In this document: in pieces, positions 32,547 through 41,931 of the stretch | How positions within the stretch are numbered: the stretch's first letter is position 1 | Layout of the letters: each line of letters opens with the position of its first letter | Source of the DNA: Scilla litardierei | Taxonomy: Eukaryota; Streptophyta; Magnoliopsida; Asparagales; Asparagaceae | Length of the DNA stretch: 64,000 nt | Direction: 5' to 3' | NCBI GenBank assembly: GCA_030789695.1 | Contig: CM061136.1 | Span: forward strand, 129,804,648 to 129,868,647 | Translations under genes and position numbers: made by a program | Notes under the pieces: generated by a model | What the model saw: the letters and a program-made list of their open reading frames with translations, nothing else | What the model was told of the DNA's origin: nothing | The model's database searches: none

Positions 32547-35303
32547 ACGAACTGTCCCACGAAGAAACAAACCACACCTGCAATGACACGGCTTCACCCG
32601 TCTCGTCGAAAGGAGAGCAAGGCTCAGACGCGAAGCGACAGGGCCCGCCATCGTTGGCAAGAGTGGGCCCGGGCCCAGCGCGAGGAGGATCGTGAGGAGA
32701 GGACCGGGAAACCCTCACCGGCCCTACCGGTCGGGAGGCCGAGCACGTCTGTAACGGCGCGCAGCTCGGACGTAGCTTTGGTGGTGTCGGTGATCATCGA
32801 CACAACCATGGTACGGCGACTGCTCGTCGACACCGGCAGCTCCTGCGACGTCCTCTTCATGTCAACCCTGGAGAAGATGGGGCGGCGGAAGGAAGACTTG
32901 CGACCTCGCTCGGGTCCCGTGGTAGGATTCACGGGTCATTCCACCCCCATCATCGGCACGATCCATCTCCCGGTAACACTCGGAGGCCCACCAGACTCGG
33001 TGACCCTGGCGGTAGAATTCATCGTATTGGGGATCGGGTCGGAGTACAACGGAATCATCGGCCGACCCCTTCTCAACGCCATCGGCGCGGTTGTCTCGAC
33101 CCTCCATCAGACTATCAAGTTCCGAACGCCCAGGGGGATGGGACAGGTCGAAGGCGACGCGGGGAGACCAAATACCTGCTATCAACTGGAGGAGGAAGGG
33201 CCCGGAGATCGTCTAGTCGACCGGATGGCCGCGCTCAACTTAAGGGGCGGGCCGAGACCCACCCCTGCGGAGGAACAAGAGCAGATCCCGGTCACGGACG
33301 TCGAGGGCAGGTTCGTCTCAATCGGGGGAGGGCTAAGCCACGACCTGAGGAGCCAACTGGTCGAGTGCCTGGAGGCGAACCTAGACGTCTTTGCTTGGTC
33401 ACCAGAGGACATGCCCGGCGTAGATCCCCAGGTGATCGTCCACCAGATCAACGCCGACCCCAACTTCAAGCCGGTCAGGCAGAAGAAGCGGAACCTGGGT
33501 GGCGAGAAGATGAAGGCGGCCTCCGAGGAAGTAGAGCGTCTCCTCGACGCCGGCTTCATACGAGAGGTCTGGTACCCGGAATGGCTATCGAACGTGGTGA
33601 TGGTCAGGAAACCCAACGGGAAGTGGCGAATGTGCGTGGACTTCAGTGACCTCAACAAAGCCTGTCCCAAGGACAGCTACCCCCTGCCGCGCATTGACCA
33701 CCTGGTGGACAACGCCTCGGGGTACGAGATGCTTAGCTTCATGGACGCCTACTCAGGGTACAATCAAGTCCAGATGGATCCCCGGGACGAAGAGATGACA
33801 GCCTTCACGACGGACCGGGGAACATACTGCTACAAGAAGATGCCCTTTGGCTTGAAGAATGCAGGGGCCACCTACCAGAGAATGGTCAACAAGGTTTTTT
33901 ACTCCCAGATCGGGAGGAACCTGGAGGTCTACGTCGACGACATGCTTGTCAAGTCGAGAAGGCCGGAAGATCATATCGCCGACCTTCGTGAAACCTTCGA
34001 GCGGTTGCGGCGACACAACATTCGACTCAACCCCACGAAGTGCACGTTCGGGGTAAGATCTGGCAAATTCTTGGGATTTATGATAACTAACCGTGGCATT
34101 GAAGCTAATCCTGACAAGATCGAGGCACTGATCAACATGCGGGAGCCGACGACGATCAAAGAACTGCAGAGGCTGAATGGGCGCATCACAGCCTTGGGGC
34201 GATTCCTCTCCAAATCGGCGGAAAGATCACTCCCCTTCTTCAAAGTTTTGAGGAAGGCGATCGCGGAACCATCAGACAATAGAAAGACGATACTATGGGA
34301 CGAAGACTGCTCCAGGGCGTTCGCGGATCTCAAGGAGTACCTCCGCAGCCCGCCTCTCCTGTCCAAGCCACGAGAAGGGGAGTCACTAAGCCTTTACCTG
34401 GCGTGCGCGGAGGAAGCAGTGAGCTCGGTGCTAATTAGGGAAGACGGAGGGGTGCAGTGGCCGGTGTACTACACGAGCCGGATCTTGAAGGGGGCGGAGA
34501 CGCGGTACTCGCCCATGGAGAAACTGGCGTACGCCCTCGTTCTCTCAGCGCGAAGGCTCAGGCCCTATTTCCAAGCCCACACCATACTGGTCTTGACCGA
34601 CTCACAACTGGAGCAGAATCTCAAGAGATTCGATCGAATGGGAAGGATGCTAAACTGGGGGGTGGAATTGAGCGAGTTCGACCTCCGATTCAAACCGCGC
34701 ACGGCCATCAAAGGGCAGGCTTTGGCCGACTTCATCGCTGAATGCACAACGGAAGGAGAACACCCCCCGGAGGAAGAAGGCCCAGCGACGGTAATTGCCC
34801 AACCCTTGTCTTTTCTTTCGGCTGACCACCTCCAGTCAGGAGTCCCAGGAGCGTGGATAGTCCATGTGGACGGATCGGCCACACAGTCAGGAGGCGGGGC
34901 TGGGATTGCGATCCGATCTCCGGAAGGGAACATCGTGGAATACGCGTTGCGGTTCGAGTTCCCAGCCACCAACAACGCGGCGGAGTACGAAGCGGTGATC
35001 AACGGCCTGAGGCTGGCGCTGGAGCTCGGGGCCGAGTCCGTGCGCCTCCTCAGCGACTCGAAGCTCATTGTCAACCAACTTCGGGGAAGTTACGAGGCGC
35101 GGGAGGAGGCGATGCAGAGGTATCTCGCCGTCGCCAAAGCGGCGTTGTCCAGGTTCAAAAACGTGGAAGTCTTGCATCTCCCACGATCGGAGAACGCACG
35201 GGCAGATGCGTTGTCGAAGCTAGCCTCGTCCTCGCCCAAGGAGCTGGGCCGCACCATCTACGTGGAGAACCTGCAGTCCCCAGCACGGAAGAGCAGGAGG
35301 TGA
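32541..35303 (+). CDS. Tat #2 gag start fused to protease, RT, RNase H and second RNase H
   Basis: 920 codons; the likely start is the ATG of MTRLHPSRRKE near 32583. Only about 30-40 gag-like residues remain. Protease VRRLLVDTGSSCDVLF is at about residues 92-107. Reverse transcriptase spans about 300-500 with MCVDFSDLNKACPKDSYPLP, FMDAYSGYNQVQM, MPFGLKNAGATYQ and catalytic YVDDMLVKS (about 463-471). RNase H follows to about residue 730 (ALADFIAECT). The second RNase H begins at about 770 with VHVDGSATQSGGGAG and contains NNAAEYEAV, LLSDSKLIV and NARADALSK, the expected acidic residues. The frame ends at TGA 35301-35303, just before the integrase frame. Apart from gag it looks functional. Confidence 0.93.
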   Translation: MGTNCPTKKQTTPAMTRLHPSRRKESKAQTRSDRARHRWQEWARAQREEDREERTGKPSPALPVGRPSTSVTARSSDVALVVSVIIDTTMVRRLLVDTGSSCDVLFMSTLEKMGRRKEDLRPRSGPVVGFTGHSTPIIGTIHLPVTLGGPPDSVTLAVEFIVLGIGSEYNGIIGRPLLNAIGAVVSTLHQTIKFRTPRGMGQVEGDAGRPNTCYQLEEEGPGDRLVDRMAALNLRGGPRPTPAEEQEQIPVTDVEGRFVSIGGGLSHDLRSQLVECLEANLDVFAWSPEDMPGVDPQVIVHQINADPNFKPVRQKKRNLGGEKMKAASEEVERLLDAGFIREVWYPEWLSNVVMVRKPNGKWRMCVDFSDLNKACPKDSYPLPRIDHLVDNASGYEMLSFMDAYSGYNQVQMDPRDEEMTAFTTDRGTYCYKKMPFGLKNAGATYQRMVNKVFYSQIGRNLEVYVDDMLVKSRRPEDHIADLRETFERLRRHNIRLNPTKCTFGVRSGKFLGFMITNRGIEANPDKIEALINMREPTTIKELQRLNGRITALGRFLSKSAERSLPFFKVLRKAIAEPSDNRKTILWDEDCSRAFADLKEYLRSPPLLSKPREGESLSLYLACAEEAVSSVLIREDGGVQWPVYYTSRILKGAETRYSPMEKLAYALVLSARRLRPYFQAHTILVLTDSQLEQNLKRFDRMGRMLNWGVELSEFDLRFKPRTAIKGQALADFIAECTTEGEHPPEEEGPATVIAQPLSFLSADHLQSGVPGAWIVHVDGSATQSGGGAGIAIRSPEGNIVEYALRFEFPATNNAAEYEAVINGLRLALELGAESVRLLSDSKLIVNQLRGSYEAREEAMQRYLAVAKAALSRFKNVEVLHLPRSENARADALSKLASSSPKELGRTIYVENLQSPARKSRR

Positions 35304-36574
35304 TGGCGATCGACCAAGATCCCACCTGGATGGACCCGATCATACGGTACCTCACTCATGGGGAGGTGCCGACGGATTGGGACGAGCGTCGGACCCTGGA
35401 GAGGAAGGCGCTCCGATACGTGATCCATGAGGGGACGCTCTACCGGAGACGCTGGACGAAGGCGGATGTCCTCCCATACCTGAAATGCATCGGACCGCAG
35501 GAAGCCGACTATGTCCTACGGGAGGTTCACGAGGGGATCTGCGGAAATCACCACGGGGGCAAGATGGTCGCACAGAAGATCCTGAGGCAGGGATACTACT
35601 GGCCGACCCTGGTCCAAGACGCAACAAACTACGTCCAAAAATGCCAAGAATGTCAGAGGTATGCCCACCACACCTCAACTCCCCCGTCGGAGCTCATCCC
35701 TATCGTGAGCCCCATCCCCTTTGCGAAATGGGGGCTCGACATCCTCGGACCGTTTAAGCCAGGCCGGGGGCAGCGGAAGTATCTGATTGTGGCGGTGGAC
35801 TACTTCACCAAGTGGATCGAGGCCGAACCATTGGCCACCATCACGTGGAAGAAAGCGAAAAGCTTCGTGTGGAATTCCATCATCTCCAGATTCGGAGTGC
35901 CACGGGCCATCGTCACAGACAATGGGAAACAGTTCGACTCCGCGGGGTTCAAGGACTTTTGCGCGGAATGGGGGATCAAGCTTCTCTTCGCCTCTGTAGC
36001 ACACCCCCAGACCAACGGAATGGCGGAAGCAGCCAACAAGTGCATCATAGAGCCCCTCCGAAAGAAAGTGAAGGACGCCGAAGGAAACTGGCCAGAAGAG
36101 CTCCCTGGGATACTCTGGTCATACCGGACGACCTACAAGGAGGCCACCAGCGAGACCCCGTTCATGCTTGCCTACGGGGCCGAGGCGGTGGTACCGGTCG
36201 AGTTGGGTGAAGAATCTCTCCGCATCAAATGCTTTGACGAAGACAGGAACTCACAAGGTCTGGAGCTCAGTCTGGAGCTCCTCGGCGAGCGGCGGGAGCA
36301 AGCCCTGGCCACCATCATCCGCCAGAAGCAGAAGGTGGCCCGATACTACAATGCTCGGGTCAGGGGAAGAAGCTTCCACCTTGGGGACCTGGTCCTCCGG
36401 AAGGCAGGCTTCAACCCGGATACCGCTCGCAAAGGGAAGCTCGCGGCTAAATGGGAAGGACCCTACAAAGTCATCGAGGTCCTCGGACCCGCAACCTACC
36501 GTCTAGCCAATATGGAGGGGAGGATTCTCACTCACGCCTGGAATGCGGAGCATTTACGCAAGTACTTTCAATAA
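35303..36574 (+). CDS. Tat #2 integrase frame
   Basis: The ATG at 35303 shares its A with the TGA stop of the previous frame (tgatg). Homology with Tat #1 starts a little upstream of it, so a one-base indel around 35265-35285 probably split a single pol. Residue ranges count from this ATG: zinc region about 70-125 with HEGICGNHH and CQECQRYA; core with WGLDILGPF, IVTDNGKQFD and HPQTNGMAEAANK carrying the catalytic D, D, E; GPY type C-terminal region AKWEGPYKVIEVLGPATYRL near the end. The frame closes at TAA after RKYFQ. It would insert element DNA into chromosomes. Whether it is translated by reinitiation or lost by frameshift cannot be told here. Confidence 0.9.
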   Translation: MAIDQDPTWMDPIIRYLTHGEVPTDWDERRTLERKALRYVIHEGTLYRRRWTKADVLPYLKCIGPQEADYVLREVHEGICGNHHGGKMVAQKILRQGYYWPTLVQDATNYVQKCQECQRYAHHTSTPPSELIPIVSPIPFAKWGLDILGPFKPGRGQRKYLIVAVDYFTKWIEAEPLATITWKKAKSFVWNSIISRFGVPRAIVTDNGKQFDSAGFKDFCAEWGIKLLFASVAHPQTNGMAEAANKCIIEPLRKKVKDAEGNWPEELPGILWSYRTTYKEATSETPFMLAYGAEAVVPVELGEESLRIKCFDEDRNSQGLELSLELLGERREQALATIIRQKQKVARYYNARVRGRSFHLGDLVLRKAGFNPDTARKGKLAAKWEGPYKVIEVLGPATYRLANMEGRILTHAWNAEHLRKYFQ

Positions 36575-36680
36575 ATGTATTGTTTTCTGTGAAATAAATT
36601 TATTTAAGTTCGTTCCTTTCCAGATAAGCAAAAAGATGTACAGAGAGACGCACGAAGAGGCCGAGGGGCATTCCCCTCCC

Positions 36681-37388
36681 TCATTCATCTCCAGGGGCAC
36701 CCGTGGAGCCACAGGCTGGCGGTCCGCTCGGGCCATCCCCCACACTCCGTTCGCCGTCAGAGTGCATCCGGAGATCCTCGAAGTTGACTCCCGAGAGCGG
36801 GAACTTCTTCTGGATCTCGGACTGACACCGGGCGAAGCCCTTCTCGAACGCCTCCGCCAAGGCGGACTCAACGAAGGAGGTGGCATACTCGGCCACGGCG
36901 TCTTGGGCGATCCGGGCCGGATCCACCTCCTCAAGCCCACGCACCCGAGCCTCTAAGGTCTCGATCTGGCGTTGGTGCTCCGCCCTCTCCTTCTCGATCT
37001 CCCGGGATCTCTCGCCGAGTTGAGCAAGGAGAGCCCTCACCTGCTCCTCCGCCGCCTCCAGACGATCGGAAAGCTCCAGGGCCTCGGGGGCAGCAACGGA
37101 GACGTGGATCTTTTCGACTCCCCCAGACGTGTCGGCATCTCCCAAGAGCTCGGCGACCCGCGCCTCGGCCTCTGACTTTGCAGTCAGAGCCAAGGCCCTC
37201 TCCCGGTCCGTCTCTTCCAAGGCAGAGGACAGCTCAGTTACGCGGGTCTCCAAGGACCTGACCCGCACTTCCTCTAACTGACATGCCTCTCCCTCATCAC
37301 CGTGGGCCTCAAGATCTCGCCCGGCATTGGATTTGGCTTTGGGAAGTGCCGCAAACTGGCGCCTCATCGAGAGACCCACCGAGGACAA
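36681..37388 (-). CDS. Tat #2 antisense gene, exon C (coiled coil)
   Basis: On the minus strand the acceptor tgcag precedes exon C at 37388, in phase 0 with exon B. It encodes about 235 residues: an N-terminal LSSVGLSMRRQFAAL, a long Glu/Arg/Leu/Ala-rich coiled coil (for example ELSDRLEAAEEQVRALLAQL) and a tail ending FEDLRMHSDGERSV then Gly/Pro-rich residues. It resembles part of myosin-like or plant mobile-element coiled coils only in composition. Function unknown. The frame is fully open, unlike the decayed Tat #1 counterpart. Confidence 0.7.
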   Translation of the reverse strand: MSSVGLSMRRQFAALPKAKSNAGRDLEAHGDEGEACQLEEVRVRSLETRVTELSSALEETDRERALALTAKSEAEARVAELLGDADTSGGVEKIHVSVAAPEALELSDRLEAAEEQVRALLAQLGERSREIEKERAEHQRQIETLEARVRGLEEVDPARIAQDAVAEYATSFVESALAEAFEKGFARCQSEIQKKFPLSGVNFEDLRMHSDGERSVGDGPSGPPACGSTGAPGDE

Positions 37389-37455
37389 CTGCACCAAGGC
37401 GACAAAGGTAAGACGGCGAAAGCAGCTGGAGGGAGGACAAGCAGGGACACTCTAC

Positions 37456-37988
37456 CTGTTGGCCGGCCTGAATCACGAAGGTGGCCAAACAGTCACCTCT
37501 AACTCCATCCAGCGCAGCCTGATCGGGAGGGAGGCAACTGTTCTCGGCCACTCGCGCGACGGATCTGCGCCTCGAAAACACCGATTCCTTCTCCCCCACC
37601 GGGAAGCGTGGACGAAGGCCTTCCCCTGACGAAGGAAACTCGCCGGGGTTGGAGCGGAACGCGCCTAGATACCGATCGTAGGCATCAGGGAGAGAACCGT
37701 CCGGGAGAGGCGAAGGGCCAACCCACGGCCAGGCAACCTCAACGGGGGCAGGTCAGAGCTGATCGGCAGGTGGCGGGACAGCAACTCCCTCGACCCCCTC
37801 ACGGACCCTCTTGGAAGACCCCAACAAGGGGATGAAGGGGGATGGCCCCTTCTTCCTTTTGGAGCCTCCAGTCGAGGTCACGGCCCGCTGCTTCTTCCGG
37901 ACCTCCAGCACATGATCCCTCCTACGCGGATCCGGATCTGGGGCCTGCACGTGAGTGCTGGCGGGAGAAGGACCGAGAGGGAATCCAC
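37456..37988 (-). pseudogene. Tat #2 antisense gene, exon B with one in-frame TGA
   Basis: Read on the minus strand between the inferred introns 37989-38062 (donor gtaagc, acceptor tgcag, 74 nt) and 37389-37455 (donor gtagag, acceptor tgcag, 67 nt). Phases agree on both sides. Basic KKQRAV and GSKRKKGPSP lie near the start. A TGA at 37753-37755 interrupts an otherwise single frame; it could be a C-to-T change of a CGA codon, a common outcome of CpG methylation. Then come LPDAYDRYLGAFRSNPGEF and FSRRRSVARVAENSCLPP. Tat #1 carries the same exon at 4728 and below. Confidence 0.6.
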
Positions 37989-38062
37989 CTGCACCCAAAG
38001 AAGAAGTAAGAGACCGAGAAGAGCCCGAGCAACCTCGAATGGCGAATACTCGGAGAGCTTAC

Positions 38063-38876
38063 CCAAGGGCCACACCGTCTTGCGCAAGTTATGGTCACTA
38101 AAGAGGACGTCGATCGTCCGCTCCCTCGCAGGAATCGCCAGCATGTCCTTCGCCATTTGCAGCTCGGCGGCAGTCGGCTCACCCAGATCGAGGATGACCG
38201 CGCCGGCCGCTCCCCACCGAACCGGGAAAGGTACACTCGACGGGAACGTGACAAACACATATTCCCCCTTCCAACGTTTCAGGGAGCTCGGCAACCCCAG
38301 CACCAGGGTCATCTTCGGGCGGGCGCTGATATAGATCCACGCCCCCGATTGGTGGTGACTCAGGCGGTAGAACTGGGCGAAGAGACGGAGAGAGGGCGCC
38401 ACTCCCCTCAGCATGCAGACGACGACGAACCCGACAAGGAGCCCGACGGCGTTGGGGCAGAATTGGCACAAGCCCACGTTGTGGGCCTGAAGGAACTCAA
38501 CGATAAAGGGGTGGAGCGGGAAACGAAGCCCGAAGCGGAAGCACTTCTCGTATATTCCAACCTCGTTGGGACCGGGAAGGCAGATCCGCTCATCGGACCC
38601 GGGAGCACGAGCCGAGTAAGGCGGAAGCAGGTAGGCGGAGCGCATGCTCCCGATGGCGGTGGCACAGACCGACGAGGGCCACGACAAGACCTCTGGGGGC
38701 ACCCCCGAAAGTTCACCCCCGTGCCGACAAATCGCCGAAGGAGGACTACCCACCAGGCCAGGAGTGGCGTCACGCTCCGGCCGACCCGAACCAGTGGCAG
38801 AAGAAGACGACATGAGGCAGAGCTCGGGCAGGATCGAGATCAACGCAAAGAAGAAAATGACGGGATGGCGGCTCAC
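38063..38876 (-). CDS. Tat #2 antisense gene, exon A (Transposase_28-like)
   Basis: The frame is open from 38876, with a likelier start at the ATG 38811-38813. The core has GSDERICLPGPNEVGIYEKC, FGLRFPLHPFIVEFL, NAVGLLVGFVVVC and GAWIYISARP, the pattern of the putative gypsy-type transposon domain (PF04195), then WKGEYVFVTFP. It ends at a donor after WPLG (g|gtaagc) in phase 1. Tat #1 has the same domain and the same donor position. It is antisense to the element and would need its own promoter, perhaps near 38900-39120. Biological role unknown. Confidence 0.72.
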
Positions 38877-39110
38877 AACCCACCCGGCTTCTCTACCTAA
38901 GACGGCCTCGCGAGCGGTGGGGATAAACCCGCAGCTACACGCGGCAGCATCAGAGGACCAACGGCGCTTCGGAACCCGCGCCTTAAAAGTATCGAACGGG
39001 CCAACTCATGATGACGACCAATAAATGAGTCGGCATCGACTGACGAGCCTGTCAAAGTCGGCGGAAGTCACATCGGCCGAGCCGAACCGGCCGAGGCCGA
39101 TCGACCCGAC

Positions 39111-39123
39111 CAATGGGGGCAAT
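39111..39123 (+). promoter_or_regulatory. Polypurine tract of Tat #2
   Basis: caatgggggcaat directly precedes the 3' LTR. Confidence 0.7.
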
Positions 39124-40102
39124 TGTTACGCCTATTTGGCCGAAGCCCGAAAGACACGAGCCCAGAAACCCGACTGCCGGTCAGAAGCCCACCTGCGCGA
39201 TCAGGCCCGCCCGACAAAGCCCCTTAGAGGGCCCCCGAACGGCGATCCAACCCGGCCCCGGAAACGCGCAAGTCACTCGCCCACTCCAGCGATAACCGCT
39301 CCCCCGGGCCCGCGACCACTTAATGGCGGTAATGGGGAGGTGCTGGCATGGCGCAGGGAACGGCGATAGGGAGGCGGATTGAGGGGGCACGATCGGGGGC
39401 GGACAAGGAACGTGAGTCGTGGGCAATCACGGCGGGAGGCCTATAAAAGGGCTAGAAGGACGACTAGACAGTGGACCGCATCTCAGGTAACTAAAACCTA
39501 AGGTACTCCATCAACGACCTAGTTCCCCCATTTCATCTCCTTCCTCCCCCGCTCGCGCCGGTAGACGCCGTTCCGATCTCCTCTCGAGTCGAACCGTCTC
39601 CGCCGAGCCTCCTCTTTCAGATCACCGTCTGACTTAGGCATCGGAGGGGATTTGGCCGGAACCAAGGTCCGGTCCCCCTGACGAGTGTTCTCGTCTACGC
39701 AGGAGGACATCAGATCCACGGGCCGAGGCTTCTCCTCCGCCCCACGCCGGCCACGCATCAAGCAAGACGACCGAGGCTACTCCTCGTCGTCCGACCGACC
39801 GAGGCCGAGCACGTCCGTCCGAGCCGAGGCTTCCCCTCCGCTCACGAGGCGCCGAGGCTATCCCTCGCCATCCGACCGTCTGAGGCCGAGCGTCTCACAC
39901 CGGGCCGAGGCTTCCCCTCGCCCCCCTTGTGGCCGAGGATCCAGACCCGGCCCAGCCGAAGTGCTCCATGTCATCCACAACTCAGATTTGCGCCGCGTCC
40001 GCACGGACTCGTCGCACCCGAGGGACCCAAGTCGGCCCCTTGACCACGTTGACCGGGTAGTCCACGGTCAACGCTTTTGTAGTGAGAAAACACTCTGAAA
40101 CA
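39124..40102 (+). repeat. 3' LTR of Tat #2
   Basis: 979-bp partner of 31549-32527, with its TATA box at 39442-39448. Reading frames inside it duplicate those in the 5' LTR and are not genes. Confidence 0.95.
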
Positions 40103-40107
40103 ATACT
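40103..40107. repeat. Target-site duplication atact, right copy
   Basis: Exact partner of 31544-31548. Confidence 0.95.
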
Positions 40108-40828
40108 CATAATTATCTTGAACATAATTATCTTGAACAGAAGTTCTCTGGATGTTGGATCATCACCACTTGTAAGCTGTTATCATATCAAATTGATAAA
40201 TGATTGAGTCAAAAATAAAGTTATATGAGAGCATTAGATATTCACTTTATTTTATCATTTGAAAAAGTCACCCAATACCAAGACAATTGGTCATATGAAT
40301 TTCAAACATGATGATACAATCTGTCCAAACTAGCCGATACCATTGAATTAACTAATAACCAATTGAGGAGGAGATATTGGGAATTGGGATTATGGTATTA
40401 AATTAGAAAGAATCTTGATGAACAATCAAAATCATGGTTTGAAAATCAGTTGACATTGATGCATATCAACCTTTTTGGATTGGGATGATTTTGATTGGTG
40501 ATATGAAACAAACCCCTCTTACCATTATTTGTCGCAACTTGGCAAATTTCACCCGGCTGCATGTACTATTGGGCCATTTCATTTATAATACGAAGCTAAG
40601 ACTGTGAATTTTGAAATGAAAGCAAAATTGAAGCTGTGTTGATTGATTTAAGATAATATGTTTGCTTATGTAATCTTTTGTTGGAGTTGGTTAGATGAAG
40701 AGATGATATTGTGTTGGATGATGAAGATAATTTATAGATAAATGAAATACTTGTTGTAGATGATGTTAATCAATATATAGTATAGTTTTAAAATAAGGTA
40801 ACTGATACTTAAAGTATGATATTTCTTA

Positions 40829-40994
40829 GAGAATAATGGGTATCATATGACAATGGAGGCATCTCCTCATGTACCAAGACACAAAAAGTGGGGTGGTACA
40901 ACAAGTACAAGCCCATGTGGGCTTGTACCATCCCACTTTTTGTGTCTTGTATATAAGGAGATGCCTCCCATGTCATATGATACACATTATTCTC
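40829..40994. mobile_element. 166-bp foldback MITE, 9-bp TSD (Mutator-like), copy 1
   Basis: A nearly complete inverted repeat centred on acaagcccatgtgggcttgt, with ends gagaataatgggtatca and its complement. Flanked by the exact 9-bp duplication tatttctta (40820-40828 and 40995-41003). Same length, ends and centre as 49951-50116. A 9-bp TSD is the Mutator superfamily length. Confidence 0.88.
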
Positions 40995-41931
40995 TATTTC
41001 TTATATGTACCACCCAATACTTGTAATTCAACTATACAAACCATTAGTGGATACCAAGAATAAAATCAAGTCTTGATTTCTTAAGGCTTTTAGTGTAGGG
41101 GTTACCTCTTGACTACAATTATGCCTTTCAGTTTCTATAAAATTGAACCTCCTTATCATTCAGTATGGCTTCTGTTTGTGAGACACTAAGCTACGCGAGC
41201 TTGATTGCCCAACCTTGGTTGGTTTGTCTTTTGGTGGCTTAGTTTGGCTTGAGCTTGAATTTATCTTGACAAGGCTTGGAAAATCTTATTAAGGATGACA
41301 TATGAAAAACACTATAACATAATAAGAAATATAAATTGATTTCTGGAATTTTGAAAGTGAGCAACTAGGGAAAAAACTAGAAAATGATTGATGCATTTTG
41401 GAATTCAATATAATTGTGTCAGGTGGTTTGTCATGTAGTAAAGCTTTCTATAAGTCAATCTAGATGGATGCCGAGTTTTGATCTACAAGTATATGGCTTG
41501 ATTAATTCCAGAAGGCATATAAATGAGCCTTAGTCCCATCCTGTTTTAGTCTCACCTTCTATGCATATTTGCACGACTCAAGCTCCTAACCAGCTTTAAA
41601 TGGACTTTATGCACTTTGAGATTTATTTCTATTCCTAACACGTCCTCATAGAAAGAGCGATTAGTAATCTTGGTAGGGACGGGAAATGACCGTACCTGAT
41701 CCATACCAAATTTTTGTATGAAACTTGCTGGTTTTCTTTTTGAAAGGTTTGGTATGTGGAGTAATAGCACACCCTTTTGTCAATGTAGAGATAGTTGGGG
41801 TTTGTACATACCACGTGAGTTGTAAAATCTGTTATTATATCCTTGCTGTGGATCGTGCACTGTGAAGAAGTGCTCTGGGTTACTATATGATCATGCTAAT
41901 ACGTACACAGACTTTGTTAAGTGTACAGAAT

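Larger units (their letters stand above)
31549..40102 (+). mobile_element. Ty3/gypsy Tat-lineage retrotransposon #2, gag deleted, very young
   Basis: Two 979-bp LTRs (31549-32527 and 39124-40102) differ by five substitutions and two one-base indels in my comparison, and the 5-bp TSD is exact. Inside: primer site, a frame that passes from a short gag-like start straight to protease, RT with RNase H, second RNase H, integrase, an antisense gene and a polypurine tract. The capsid and nucleocapsid parts of gag are missing. Base composition is strikingly GC-rich compared with its AT-rich flanks. It lies in sense orientation in the host gene's intron. Confidence 0.95.

Noticed and set aside
32077..32695. 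Plus-strand frames of 148 and 194 codons in the Tat #2 LTR and leader
   Set aside because: LTR sequence with irregular ccgagg repeats; the second copy in the 3' LTR differs by frame-changing indels.
38091..38900. 269-codon plus-strand frame in Tat #2
   Set aside because: It is the opposite strand of the Transposase_28-like exon in GC-rich DNA; the composition explains its length and it shows no domain.
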